NCBI RefSeq assembly: GCF_014203025.1
Contig: NZ_JACHID010000003.1
Span: 154,169-218,168, forward strand
Direction of reading: 5' to 3'
Length of the DNA: 64,000 nucleotides
Source: Desulfurispira natronophila
Lineage (GTDB): Bacteria > Chrysiogenota > Chrysiogenetes > Chrysiogenales > Chrysiogenaceae
Part shown: positions 27,148 to 36,181 of the stretch, one piece after another
Layout of the letters: each line of letters begins with the position of its first letter
How positions within the stretch are numbered: position 1 is the stretch's first letter
The notes under the pieces: generated by a model
What the model was told of the DNA's origin: nothing
The model's input: only the letters and a program-made list of their open reading frames with translations
Database searches by the model: none
Program-made: the position numbers and the translations under genes

Positions 27148-28473
27148 ATGTCACATCACCCTAATGTTCACATAGTCGGTGCTGGATTGGCGGGAAGCGA
27201 AGCGGCTTTACTGCTAGCGCACCACCAGATAAATGTTACCCTCTACGAAATGCGACCCCAGACTATGACTCCTGCTCACACTGGTGGTGATTTTTGCGAA
27301 CTACTCTGCTCCAACTCCCTGAGAGGCGAATCAGAGGAGTCTGGCCCCGGTATCCTGAAGCGAGAGCTACTCCAAGCTGGATCCCCCTTTATGCAAGTTG
27401 CTACGAAATACCGTGTCCCAGCCGGTGGAGCATTTGCTGTTGATAGACACGGACTTTCTTCTCATATAACCAAGCTCATCGAAGAGCATCCCCGCATCAG
27501 TACGGTTCGCAAGGAATACACTGCTATTGACTCCGGGCATTTCCCTTTAATTTTGGCCCCTGGCCCGCTTGCATCTGTTGCTTTGTGCCACTCCCTGGAA
27601 CCCAGCTTTGGTCAAGGTCTCTACTTCTACGATGCCATAGCTCCTATTGTGGATGGCGACTCCATTGATATGAGTAAGGCTTTCCGTGCTGCTCGCTATA
27701 ACAAAGGAGAACCTGATTACCTTAACTGCCCGATGAACAAGCAAGAGTACGAAGCGTTTTACCGTGCTCTAAGCACAGCCCAACGTGTAAAAACTCGTGA
27801 CTTTGAAAAAACTATTCACTTTGAAGGTTGCATGCCGATTGAAGAGATGGCTGATCGGGGCGAAGATACCCTGCGCTTTGGGCCCATGAAACCAGTAGGA
27901 TTAAATCATCCCGTCAGCGGCGAATCGTTCCATGCAGTCGTGCAGCTACGGCGTGAAAGTCTCAACAACTATGCTTGGAACATGGTGGGGTTTCAGACTA
28001 AATTGACCCACAGTGAGCAAAAGCGGGTACTCAGGCTTATACCTGGACTGGAGCAAGCCAGCTTTATGCGCTTGGGCAGCATGCATCGCAACACTTATAT
28101 AGAGTCTCCCCGTTTTCTCGACCCCAGCTTTCGTGTCAAAGACCAAGCCGGTCTTTTTATTGCTGGTCAAATCACTGGAGTAGAAGGTTATATCGAATCA
28201 GTAGCGAGTGGTCACATAGCCGCTCTGGCAGCACTTCACCAGTTACAAAGCCTTCCATTTGCGCCACCACCACCAACAACAGCTATGGGAGCCCTTTGTG
28301 CTCACATTAGTACCCCGAGCAAAAATTTTACTCCCAGCAATATCCACTTTGGCCTCTTCTCCCCTTTGACCCAAAGACACCGCAAAAAAGAGCGTAAATC
28401 CCTCTACTCCAGTCGAGCCCAAACTGACTTCAAAGCTTGGATCAGACAACATCAGGGAAGTTTATCCATATGA
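27148..28473 (+). CDS. trmFO: tRNA m5U54 methyltransferase TrmFO
   Basis: TrmFO makes ribothymidine at tRNA position 54 from methylenetetrahydrofolate and FADH2. The 441-residue protein shows the FAD-binding start (HIVGAGLAGSEAALLLA), FCELLCSNSLRGE, the catalytic-cysteine region FEGCMPIEEMADRG, and FIAGQITGVEGYIES. An AAGGA ribosome site precedes the ATG. It overlaps copA by ATGA, an unusual partner. TrmFO replaces the SAM-dependent TrmA of enteric bacteria. Confidence 0.97.
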   Translation: MSHHPNVHIVGAGLAGSEAALLLAHHQINVTLYEMRPQTMTPAHTGGDFCELLCSNSLRGESEESGPGILKRELLQAGSPFMQVATKYRVPAGGAFAVDRHGLSSHITKLIEEHPRISTVRKEYTAIDSGHFPLILAPGPLASVALCHSLEPSFGQGLYFYDAIAPIVDGDSIDMSKAFRAARYNKGEPDYLNCPMNKQEYEAFYRALSTAQRVKTRDFEKTIHFEGCMPIEEMADRGEDTLRFGPMKPVGLNHPVSGESFHAVVQLRRESLNNYAWNMVGFQTKLTHSEQKRVLRLIPGLEQASFMRLGSMHRNTYIESPRFLDPSFRVKDQAGLFIAGQITGVEGYIESVASGHIAALAALHQLQSLPFAPPPPTTAMGALCAHISTPSKNFTPSNIHFGLFSPLTQRHRKKERKSLYSSRAQTDFKAWIRQHQGSLSI

Positions 28474-30962
28474 GTCGACCACTTACCCTCTGTATTCAGG
28501 GCATGAACTGCGCTGGTTGCGTGGGCAAAATAGAAAAGGCTCTGAACAATGTCCCCGGTGTAAGAGAAGTTACCGTTAGTCTGGCAGAAAGCAATGCTGT
28601 TGTATTGGGCAGCGCTGCCAGCAGCGAGCTTGTAGCAGCCCTCGATCAGGTAGGTTACACAGCTACTCCTGCCCACTTGCCACCCACAAACACTCAGCAC
28701 AGCACAGACGGAATTCGCACCTTTGAAATTGCCCTGCGAGGCCTAACTTGTGTTGGATGTGTCAGAAAAGTAGAGAAAGCCATTGAGGCTGTAGAGGGGG
28801 TAGAGAAGGTGCAAGTAGAACTAGCTTTGCGCCGTGCTAAAATACAGGGACGAATCCCCAGGCCACAAATTCTGCTTGATGCCGTAACTAATGCCGGATA
28901 TGACGCAAGTTTTATTCACAGCAAGCAAGATGAAGAAGAACAGGATCGCCAGCACCAGCAGGACAACCGACAGTTGATGACTCAGGCCATCGTCTCCCTG
29001 AGTCTTGCTACTGTTCTGATGATTATCATGTTTATTCCAGCCATTCCTGAAGTAGGTGAAAAAGGAGGGCAAGCCCTTTGGGGCGGAGTGGGCCTTATCA
29101 CGCTAGGAGTCTTGTGGTACTCAGGAGGTGGCTTCTTCCGCAATGCCCTACGAGCCTTTCTGAATCATAGTGCTACTATGGACACCCTTGTTGCTATAGG
29201 CACAGGGACCGCATGGGTATATTCTACTATAGTGGTTCTTGCTCCTGGCATTATTCCTGATATGGCTCAGCACGTTTACTACGAAGCAGCTGCATTTATC
29301 ATAGGTTTTCTTAACCTCGGCGCAGTGTTGGAATCCCGAGCCAAAGGCAAAGCTTCTCAGGCCATCCGCAGCTTGCTGGACCTACAGGCTCGCAGCGCTC
29401 GAATAGTTATCGACGGCAAAGAGCAGGACGTACCAGTGGAGTCAGTTCAGACTGGCGATTTGGTGCGCATACGACCAGGAGAGCGCATACCCGTCGATGG
29501 CAGTATACGAGAGGGATTTTCTACTCTGGATGAGTCCATGCTTACCGGCGAACCTATTCCCCATGAAAAGGGTCCCGATGATGAAGTCTCCGCCGGAACC
29601 ATCAATCAGTCAGGTTCGCTGCTCGTGGAAGCGCACCGGGTCGGAGGTGATACCGCCCTGGCGCACATAATCCAGCTGGTACGCCAGGCTCAGGGAGCCA
29701 AGCCACCCATTGGACGCATAGTAGACAAGGTTACCGCCGTGTTTGTTCCACTGGTTCTCATCATTGCCATTGCTACGTCTCTGATCTGGTATAACTTTGG
29801 GCCTCAGCCCCCACTGGCATTTATGCTGGTAACTACTATGACCGTACTTATTATAGCCTGCCCTTGCGCTCTGGGTCTGGCCACCCCCATGTCCATCATG
29901 GTGGGTGTCGGGAAGGCTGCAAGCGCAGGAATCTTGATCCGTAAGGGAGATGCTCTGCAGCAGGCAGCAAAACTTCGCACCATTGTGCTGGACAAAACCG
30001 GCACCATTACCCAGGGAAAACCAGCAGTTACCGATGTTTTCACGGCAGATATTAGCAGGGATAAAGCTCTGTTTTATGCTGCCACCCTTGAGAGTGTTTC
30101 AGAGCACCCACTGGCACATGCTATTTTAGAATCAGCCAGAGGTGCAAATATAGAATATTCTACTGCCACAGGATTTCACTCTTTTGCTGGCAAAGGCATA
30201 CGGGGTCAGGTTAACAGTAAGGATGTTATTTTGGGCAACGAAGCCATGTTACAGACTATGCAAATAAAACCAACGAGGATCTTTGCTGAGCATGCACAAA
30301 AGATGGCTGCACTGGGTCAAACTACAATGTACTTGGCAGTTGATGGTGAGGTTACGGCTGTAATCGCCGTTTCAGATCCTGTGAAAAATGATTCCGTTGA
30401 AGCTATTTCTCAGCTTAGAGCCATGGGCTTGCGAGTAATAATGCTTTCCGGCGATAATGCTACTACTGCAAATGCTGTAGCAGAGCAAGTAGGTATAGAT
30501 GAAGTTGTAGCAGAAGTATTGCCAGATCAAAAAGCCAGCACCGTTCAGTCGCTGCAAACCTCAGCAGAGCTGGTAGCTATGGTTGGTGATGGAATCAACG
30601 ATGCACCAGCACTGGCTAACGCTGATGTGGGATTTGCCATTGGCACTGGCACTGACATTGCTATCGAAAGTGCCGATATTACACTGATGGGAGACTCACT
30701 TATGGGAGTCGCGAAAGCGATCGCCATCTCTCGCGCCACGATGACAAATATTCGTCAAAATCTGTTTGGCGCCTTTTTCTACAACAGTCTCGGGATTCCT
30801 GTTGCTGCCGGAATCCTCTATCCACTTGGTGGCATTCTTCTCAATCCCGCTGTGGCTGCTGCCGCTATGGCTCTTTCTTCCGTTACCGTAGTCAGCAATG
30901 CCAATCGTTTGCGAGCAGCGAAACTCAGGGTTCCTGCTGTCCAAAAGGGAGAGCTTTCATGA
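28470..30962 (+). CDS. copA: Copper-translocating P1B-type ATPase CopA
   Basis: The ATG at 28470 overlaps the trmFO stop; an upstream in-frame codon at 28437 lies inside trmFO and is less likely. The 830-residue protein has two N-terminal HMA domains (GMNCAGCVGKIEKAL and GLTCVGCVRKVEKAI; C-x2-C in each), eight predicted membrane helices, the metal-site CPC (IACPCALGLATP), DKTGTIT phosphorylation loop, SEHPLAHAI, GDGINDAPAL, and the TM7/TM8 residues FYN and MALSS typical of Cu(I) pumps. It exports cytosolic Cu(I) or loads cuproproteins. A 25-codon gene is coupled at its end. Confidence 0.96.
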   Translation: MSRPLTLCIQGMNCAGCVGKIEKALNNVPGVREVTVSLAESNAVVLGSAASSELVAALDQVGYTATPAHLPPTNTQHSTDGIRTFEIALRGLTCVGCVRKVEKAIEAVEGVEKVQVELALRRAKIQGRIPRPQILLDAVTNAGYDASFIHSKQDEEEQDRQHQQDNRQLMTQAIVSLSLATVLMIIMFIPAIPEVGEKGGQALWGGVGLITLGVLWYSGGGFFRNALRAFLNHSATMDTLVAIGTGTAWVYSTIVVLAPGIIPDMAQHVYYEAAAFIIGFLNLGAVLESRAKGKASQAIRSLLDLQARSARIVIDGKEQDVPVESVQTGDLVRIRPGERIPVDGSIREGFSTLDESMLTGEPIPHEKGPDDEVSAGTINQSGSLLVEAHRVGGDTALAHIIQLVRQAQGAKPPIGRIVDKVTAVFVPLVLIIAIATSLIWYNFGPQPPLAFMLVTTMTVLIIACPCALGLATPMSIMVGVGKAASAGILIRKGDALQQAAKLRTIVLDKTGTITQGKPAVTDVFTADISRDKALFYAATLESVSEHPLAHAILESARGANIEYSTATGFHSFAGKGIRGQVNSKDVILGNEAMLQTMQIKPTRIFAEHAQKMAALGQTTMYLAVDGEVTAVIAVSDPVKNDSVEAISQLRAMGLRVIMLSGDNATTANAVAEQVGIDEVVAEVLPDQKASTVQSLQTSAELVAMVGDGINDAPALANADVGFAIGTGTDIAIESADITLMGDSLMGVAKAIAISRATMTNIRQNLFGAFFYNSLGIPVAAGILYPLGGILLNPAVAAAAMALSSVTVVSNANRLRAAKLRVPAVQKGELS

Positions 30963-31036
30963 TTGTCAATGCTATTGGTTTTGTCCTTGTATTGTTTGTT
31001 ATCTGGTGGTTTTGGATAGCTCCACGCAAAAAGTGA
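30959..31036 (+). CDS. 25-residue single-TM peptide coupled to copA
   Basis: An ATG overlaps the copA stop codon (ATGA) and opens a 25-codon frame, MIVNAIGFVLVLFVIWWFW then IAPRKK. It is one hydrophobic helix with a WWFW edge and a basic C-terminal tail, giving a positive-inside orientation. The N-terminus resembles the membrane anchor that starts some bacterial cupredoxin-domain proteins (recalled similarity, not searched). Overlap geometry and length suggest a genuine small protein that may assist CopA. Confidence 0.6.
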   Translation: MIVNAIGFVLVLFVIWWFWIAPRKK

Positions 31037-31326
31037 AACCTATCGTAATGAGCAAGTGTGCCGGAATCATCATTCATGATAAGTCTGAACGAGTAGGATT
31101 TTATGGCTCATTTTGGTTTTCTGGCGTGCTACGTTTGTGTAAAACTAAACTTTTTAGCCGGTTGATATAAGCTTTAGCGCAATGGGCTCCCAGGGTGGAA
31201 TGAGCAATGCCAGAATTAAATATTTAAATCGTTGCTTCTTTATTGAGCGATGGAGTCCGTAGCACACTTGAGCAGTTAGTAGTGGAGAAAATCCCCTTGC
31301 TAGTAGACTATGCACCGCTGTCACGA
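31037..31326. other. Gene-free interval after the copA operon
   Basis: 290 bp with no supported ORF on either strand and no clear stem plus T-run. It separates the plus-strand copA unit from the 3' end of a minus-strand gene. Confidence 0.5.
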
Positions 31327-31962
31327 TTAGACCAGCTGCACATCTTTTGCATTCAGGGGGTCCGTGACAGGCAAGGCAATGACATCGCCAGGGCTAAAAG
31401 TCTGGGTTTTTATTAGTTGTTGTCCCAAGCGCTGCATATGGTTTTTACTGACCTGCAGTTTGTGAGGCTTTCCTGAAATAAATGTGTTTAATTGGCTTCC
31501 TTCGCTAACTTGCAGCTGCGTTGCCATCCATACTGTACCAGCACTATAGTCCACTTTTGCGCCCATGGAAAAGTCTATCAGCCAGCCACAGCCAAGCAGG
31601 GAAAAGCATTGGGCTGAACTAACTCCGCAGCGTCCTTTACAGATGGCGGTTGCATAGACTGTAGCAACCGCTTTCGGTAGTGGCTGGCTTTCGTGCAGGA
31701 TAAGATGAGAGGCTGACTTGTGATGAGTTATTTCCTGAGCAGCGTTAAGGAAGTAAATGTTCTCTGGGTAGCAGAATGGCAAAAACTCGACACTGTTCAC
31801 AGAGAAAACCTTGGAAAGCTCTACCCACTCAAAGAATACACTGCCGGCAATGGGGCGCACCTGTTTTCCTTCATAAATACCATGGCACTCAACACCGCTG
31901 CTACGGTGACGAAACTGGCAGAGAGTCTTGCCAACGGAAGTGGCAGCTGTATGAATTTTCAT
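31327..31962 (-). CDS. Small fumarylacetoacetate-hydrolase-fold-like protein, divergent
   Basis: The 211-residue minus-strand product starts at ATG behind AGGT. It has a compressed FAH-like pattern: an N-terminal sheet with GVECHGIYEGKQVRPIAGS, then GSVFFEWVELSKVF, and a C-terminal TQTFSPGDVIALPVTDP that matches the FAH 'L-x-PGD-x-I-x-T-G-T-P' end. The acidic metal ligands of catalytic FAH enzymes (E-x-E, D) are not evident, so it may be inactive or may have another role. It diverges from nfo with 51 bp between. Confidence 0.5.
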   Translation of the reverse strand: MKIHTAATSVGKTLCQFRHRSSGVECHGIYEGKQVRPIAGSVFFEWVELSKVFSVNSVEFLPFCYPENIYFLNAAQEITHHKSASHLILHESQPLPKAVATVYATAICKGRCGVSSAQCFSLLGCGWLIDFSMGAKVDYSAGTVWMATQLQVSEGSQLNTFISGKPHKLQVSKNHMQRLGQQLIKTQTFSPGDVIALPVTDPLNAKDVQLV

Positions 31963-32013
31963 GTACTTTTACCTGAACTGATTTATCGCTGTAAAAAATA
32001 GGAAGAAGATTCT

Positions 32014-32877
32014 GTGCTTATATCCTCCCCTATTATAGGTGCTCATGTCAGCGTTGCTGGTGGACTTCACCTTGCTCCTGAGCGAGCTCACTCTATCGGC
32101 GCCAATGGCATTCAGATATTTACCCGCAACCAGCGCACCTGGCGAGCCAAACCCATTTCCAACGATGAACTGAAGGCATTTCAAGCGGCCATAAAAGACT
32201 ATCCATTGCAAAGCATAACGTCCCACGCTTCCTATTTACTCAATCTGGCTAACCCCCATGCTGAGCCTTGGGAGCGCTCTATAGTGGCCCTTGCACAGGA
32301 ATATGAGCGATGCCAAATACTGAATATTCCCCTTTTGGTCATCCATCCAGGGGCCCATCTGGACTCGGGACTTGAGGCTGGAATAAAGCGAATAGCTGCG
32401 GCGCTGGACCGAGTGCTGGGCAATGTGGATGAGGGCCCCACGCTCCTTCTGGAGAATGTTGCCGGTCAGGGAACTACCATAGGCCGTACTTTTGATGAGC
32501 TGGCAAGCATTATTGGGGCCATGGACCATGGGCATCGGACAGGATTCTGTCTTGATACTGCTCATGCTTATGCGGCTGGCTACGACCTGTCCTCTGAGTC
32601 TGGCTTTGCTTCCACAATGGAAGAGTTGGCTCGTACCTTAGGGGGTGAGCGCTTACACATGCTTCACATTAACGACTCCAAAGTTCCCTTGAACTCACGC
32701 AAGGATCGGCATGCCCCGCTTGGGCATGGGCACATGGGCTGGTCTGCCTTTGCGCGACTGCTGCAGGACCCACTGACAGCGCAGCTCCCTATGATCCTGG
32801 AAACACCTTCGGGCATGGAGGGTTGGGCAACGGAGATTGCCCAATTGCGTCAACTGACTAGCAATAATACTCGTTAA
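32014..32877 (+). CDS. nfo: Endonuclease IV (Nfo), AP endonuclease
   Basis: Nfo cuts abasic sites and repairs 3'-blocked ends with three zinc ions. The 287-residue length matches the family. Metal-ligand regions are present: SHASYLLNLA, HPGAHLDSG, LLENVAGQG, CLDTAHAYAAGYD, HINDSK, RKDRHAPLGHG and LETPSG. The start is GTG behind GGAAGAAG. Its 3' end overlaps the convergent epimerase gene by 20 bp. Confidence 0.96.
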   Translation: MLISSPIIGAHVSVAGGLHLAPERAHSIGANGIQIFTRNQRTWRAKPISNDELKAFQAAIKDYPLQSITSHASYLLNLANPHAEPWERSIVALAQEYERCQILNIPLLVIHPGAHLDSGLEAGIKRIAAALDRVLGNVDEGPTLLLENVAGQGTTIGRTFDELASIIGAMDHGHRTGFCLDTAHAYAAGYDLSSESGFASTMEELARTLGGERLHMLHINDSKVPLNSRKDRHAPLGHGHMGWSAFARLLQDPLTAQLPMILETPSGMEGWATEIAQLRQLTSNNTR

Positions 32878-33733
32878 ATTTATCCTCCAAGCTCCAGGGG
32901 GCAATGTCAAAGTCAGTGAAAACATCAGTTTCATCTGTAGTCGATCCTTGAAGCAACATGCGCAGCTGGTCAGTAGATATAGGGAAAAAGGCAAAACGCC
33001 CCAGGGTTTTGGCAGAAAATTCCATCAGTGAAACTGGTTGATGAATTTTCAAGGGTTTTGCTTTGCCTTTAAGTTGGGCCAGTGAGTCTACCAGCTCAAC
33101 GTAGGAATACCGCTTGGGGCCGCCAACCTCATAGGTCTTGCCTACTGCTTCTGCCTGCCCAAGGCAACGGGTAAAGGCCTGTGCTATGTTTTCCACGCTT
33201 ACAGGCTGAAGCTGATACTTCCCGTCACCAATAATTGGCACAACGGGCATTCTCAGAAACCGCAGCAGCATGTTGATAAACTCATCCTGTGGCCCGAAGA
33301 TGACACTGGGTTTGAAAATTGTATAATCCAGTTCACTTTGGCGAACTGCTTGTTCTGCGGCGCACTTCGTGCGGTGATAGGCGCTGTTGGATTCAAGGCT
33401 TGAGCCAAGGGCGGACATGTGTACAAAGCGCTTTACACCCTCAGCCCTGGCTACTTGAAGCATGTTTTGGGTAGCCTGGGAGTGGAGGCCTTCGTAGGTA
33501 ATGGTCGGGGGAAACTCCCTGATAATGCCCACCAGGTGAATAATGGCATCGCATCCGTTTACTAAAGGTAACAGAGAATCTGGCTCTTCTACATTACCCA
33601 TCACGGTTTCCACGCCGGCCCTTGGGCTCAGGGGTTTGCGAACGAGTAGTCGCACTTCATGTCCGGCACTGACAAGCTCCTTTACTATGCGGGAACCGAC
33701 AAAGCCAGTCCCTCCGGTAACAGCTATTTTCAT
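32858..33733 (-). CDS. NAD(P)-binding epimerase-like protein (NDUFA9-type SDR)
   Basis: The 291-residue atypical short-chain dehydrogenase has the nucleotide-binding start VTGGTGFVGSRIVKEL and the active-site pattern S...Y-H-R-T-K (AYHRTKCAAEQAVR). The arrangement DYTIFKPSVIFGPQDEFINM and YEVGGPKRYSY is seen in complex-I NDUFA9-like and related bacterial SDRs. The substrate is unknown. It lies convergent with nfo, overlapping by 20 bp, and 94 bp from mrdA on the same strand. Confidence 0.87.
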   Translation of the reverse strand: MKIAVTGGTGFVGSRIVKELVSAGHEVRLLVRKPLSPRAGVETVMGNVEEPDSLLPLVNGCDAIIHLVGIIREFPPTITYEGLHSQATQNMLQVARAEGVKRFVHMSALGSSLESNSAYHRTKCAAEQAVRQSELDYTIFKPSVIFGPQDEFINMLLRFLRMPVVPIIGDGKYQLQPVSVENIAQAFTRCLGQAEAVGKTYEVGGPKRYSYVELVDSLAQLKGKAKPLKIHQPVSLMEFSAKTLGRFAFFPISTDQLRMLLQGSTTDETDVFTDFDIAPWSLEDKFNEYYC

Positions 33734-33800
33734 GGCGAACTCCTTGTTTTAGGTTTACTGTATTATGTTGGTTGCTATGATGTAAAAGTCCTTATGTCAA

Positions 33801-33821
33801 GCTGAAGCTTGGAGCTTCAGC
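33801..33821 (-). terminator. Hairpin after mrdA
   Basis: GCTGAAGCT (33801-33809) and AGCTTCAGC (33813-33821) form a perfect 9-bp stem with a 3-nt loop, 7 bp beyond the mrdA stop. On the minus strand it is followed by TTGACAT, so the T-tract is weak. Confidence 0.5.
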
Positions 33822-33827
33822 GTTATC

Positions 33828-35633
33828 TTACGGTATTTTCAGCTCATCCAAAGCGTATACGATAAGGTCGCGAAAGATAGGGCCGGCGGTACGAGCCCCG
33901 GGGCCACCATTCTGCACAAAGACGAGCACGGCTATCTTGGGATCTTCAAGGGGAGCGTACCCGGCAAACCAGGCATGGGAGCGGTGACCCACATAAATAT
34001 TATCTTCATCATACTCCTCCTCTGGATCCAGACCAATAACTTGTGATGTAGCACTTTTTCCCGCCATGCTAATCCGGGGATGGCGCAGGTGCCTTCCTGT
34101 TCCTTGCTCTCCATAGATAACTCGTCGCATACCCTCCTGAATAATGGCCAGATTGCGTGGATCCACATCTGCCTGCACGCCAGGCGGGGGTTCCTGTTCC
34201 TCATCACCGATATGGGTAACAAGACGCGGAACCAGAACCTTACCACCGTTGGCGATGGCAGCTGTCATTACTGTAAGTTGCAGGGGTGTCAGGGTAACAT
34301 AGCCTTGCCCAATACTGGCAGGAATAGTGTCTCCTGGATACCAGACTTCTCCGCGGTGCCGAAGCTTCCAATCACGAGTAGGCAAAATGCCTGGGCGCTC
34401 GCCCGGGATGTCGATACCGGTGCGCTGCCCTAAACCAAACATGCGGCCGTACTTGGCCATATTGTTTATACCTATCTCCAGGCTGTGGTAGTAGTAGAAA
34501 GAGTCTACACTTTCTTCCAGGGACTTATAGACATCGGTCACCCCGTGTCCGGTACGTCTCCAGTCTCGATAGTGCCGGCCACCATACTCAAAATAGCCTG
34601 GGAAGTTGGTCGTGGTAGTTTCATCAAATACCCCCAGCTCAAGGCCAGCCAAGGCGGGTATCATCTTGAAAAGACTTCCCGGAGGGTAAATACCACGAAT
34701 AGATTTGTCTTGTAGTGGGTGGTGGTTGTGAGACATGAGGTAATTCCAGTCTTTACGACTGATACCAGTAGCAAAAAGATTGGGGTTGAAGTTGGGGTAG
34801 CTGCCAATAGCAAGAATTCGCCCATCTCTTACATCCATGGCGACTGCTGCTCCAGCAAAGTTTTCATAAAGTTCATCCATTCGCTTTTGCAGTCGATAGT
34901 CAAGTGAGAGTCGTAAATCAGTGCCAGAAATAGGATCCATTTGGTCGATGATTCGCATGGGGCGATTAACGGCATCAACTTCATAAGTGACTCGACCGGA
35001 GATGCCACGTAAAAAGTGTTCGTACGTGAGTTCAACTCCTGCCTTACCTACCAGGTCACCCGAAGAGTATCCCATGAACCTCTGATTCTTTAGCTCACTT
35101 TCACTGATCTCCCCGAGGTAGCCAAAAACATTGGAGGCCATACGGTCCTTGATGTAGTGGCGCTTGGGTGCAGTATCCACGCGTAATCCTGGGTATTCGA
35201 ACTGGCGTGCTTCTATAAAAGACACTTCCTCAAAGCTGATGTCCCGCTTGACTATAATGGGACGAAAGCGATTGGCGCGGCGATATTTGCTGCGAAAGTC
35301 AGCCTCGTCAATTTCAAAACGTTCGACCAGCAGTTCTACTACAGCGTCCAGGTCGTTCACGTTCTCTTTGACAACCGTTAAGTTGTAGCTGGGAACATTC
35401 TCTACCAACAGTACTTCATTGCGATCGAAAATTTTGCCGCGGTGAGCTTTGACTTCATAGGTGCGAATCCGATTTATTTCGGCACGCTGGGACAAAGCCT
35501 CGTGCTGAACAATCTGGATGTGCCAAAGACGCAAGCCCAAAATAAGGAAGCCCAGTATAATCAATCCCAGCAAAACAAGCAGGCGAGTATATAAGTAGGG
35601 GTGGTGATCACGTCGCTCATTAAGCACTACCAT
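33828..35633 (-). CDS. mrdA: Penicillin-binding protein 2 (MrdA), elongasome transpeptidase
   Basis: PBP2 cross-links peptidoglycan for rod-shape elongation. The 601-residue protein has one N-terminal membrane helix, the pedestal domain (AHRGKIFDRNEVLLVEN), the active-site serine in PPGSLFKM, the second motif near SVDSFYYYHSLEIG, and the C-terminal transpeptidase. The third motif, normally K-[ST]-G-T-A-Q, reads K-S-A-T-S-Q (codons 34050-34058 for K-S-A), a Gly-to-Ala change in a near-invariant element. It overlaps mreD by 7 bp. Confidence 0.95.
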   Translation of the reverse strand: MVVLNERRDHHPYLYTRLLVLLGLIILGFLILGLRLWHIQIVQHEALSQRAEINRIRTYEVKAHRGKIFDRNEVLLVENVPSYNLTVVKENVNDLDAVVELLVERFEIDEADFRSKYRRANRFRPIIVKRDISFEEVSFIEARQFEYPGLRVDTAPKRHYIKDRMASNVFGYLGEISESELKNQRFMGYSSGDLVGKAGVELTYEHFLRGISGRVTYEVDAVNRPMRIIDQMDPISGTDLRLSLDYRLQKRMDELYENFAGAAVAMDVRDGRILAIGSYPNFNPNLFATGISRKDWNYLMSHNHHPLQDKSIRGIYPPGSLFKMIPALAGLELGVFDETTTTNFPGYFEYGGRHYRDWRRTGHGVTDVYKSLEESVDSFYYYHSLEIGINNMAKYGRMFGLGQRTGIDIPGERPGILPTRDWKLRHRGEVWYPGDTIPASIGQGYVTLTPLQLTVMTAAIANGGKVLVPRLVTHIGDEEQEPPPGVQADVDPRNLAIIQEGMRRVIYGEQGTGRHLRHPRISMAGKSATSQVIGLDPEEEYDEDNIYVGHRSHAWFAGYAPLEDPKIAVLVFVQNGGPGARTAGPIFRDLIVYALDELKIP

Positions 35634-36181
35634 TGAATATCATCCTCGCGCCAACTGGGGCGCCGCTTGCGCCGCGTATTGCGGCGCTCATACAGAGAGT
35701 CCAATTTTGTGTGAAGTGCCTGAACCGGAGTGCGAAAGACCCAAAAAAGAGCCCCGGCAAAAAAAGTTTCCAGAAAAATTTGAAAGAATATACGGTATTC
35801 CATTGCCGGGCTGAGTGCTGAGACGGGAAGATTGGCAGCATTGATCAGATACACCTGCATCAAGCCTTGCAGTGCAACGCAGATCATTAACAAAACTGCC
35901 AGCTCATACTTTTGGCACCAGATCTGGCGCTGTCTGAAAGCTACCACCAGGTACGCCGTTGTCGCATATGTAAGCATGTGGAAGCCTGTAACTGTAGCTG
36001 CCATACTGTCCATAATCAGCCCAAGCAACAAGCCCAGCAGAATACTGTCCCACTCCCCCAGCAGGGCAATAAGACAAAAAAAGTAAATGTACGGTAAGCT
36101 GGGCATAGCAAAGTAGCTGGGGAGTAAGGATTGTGCCGCTAGCAGCAATAAAAAAATCAATATATAGAGAATATATCTCAA
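35627..36181 (-). CDS. mreD: Rod-shape protein MreD
   Basis: The 184-residue, highly hydrophobic protein has about five to six membrane segments (ILYILIFLLLLAAQSLLPSY at the start) and the MreD-type order between mreC and mrdA. It links MreC to the elongation machinery. Start is TTG overlapping the mreC stop (TTGA). A basic C-terminal tail (RRNTRRKRRP) lies in the cytosol. Confidence 0.9.
   Translation of the reverse strand: MRYILYILIFLLLLAAQSLLPSYFAMPSLPYIYFFCLIALLGEWDSILLGLLLGLIMDSMAATVTGFHMLTYATTAYLVVAFRQRQIWCQKYELAVLLMICVALQGLMQVYLINAANLPVSALSPAMEYRIFFQIFLETFFAGALFWVFRTPVQALHTKLDSLYERRNTRRKRRPSWREDDIQW

Noticed and set aside
28437..28469. Longer N-terminus for CopA
   Set aside because: It overlaps trmFO coding sequence; the ATG at 28470 fits the ATGA coupling and starts just before the first HMA domain.
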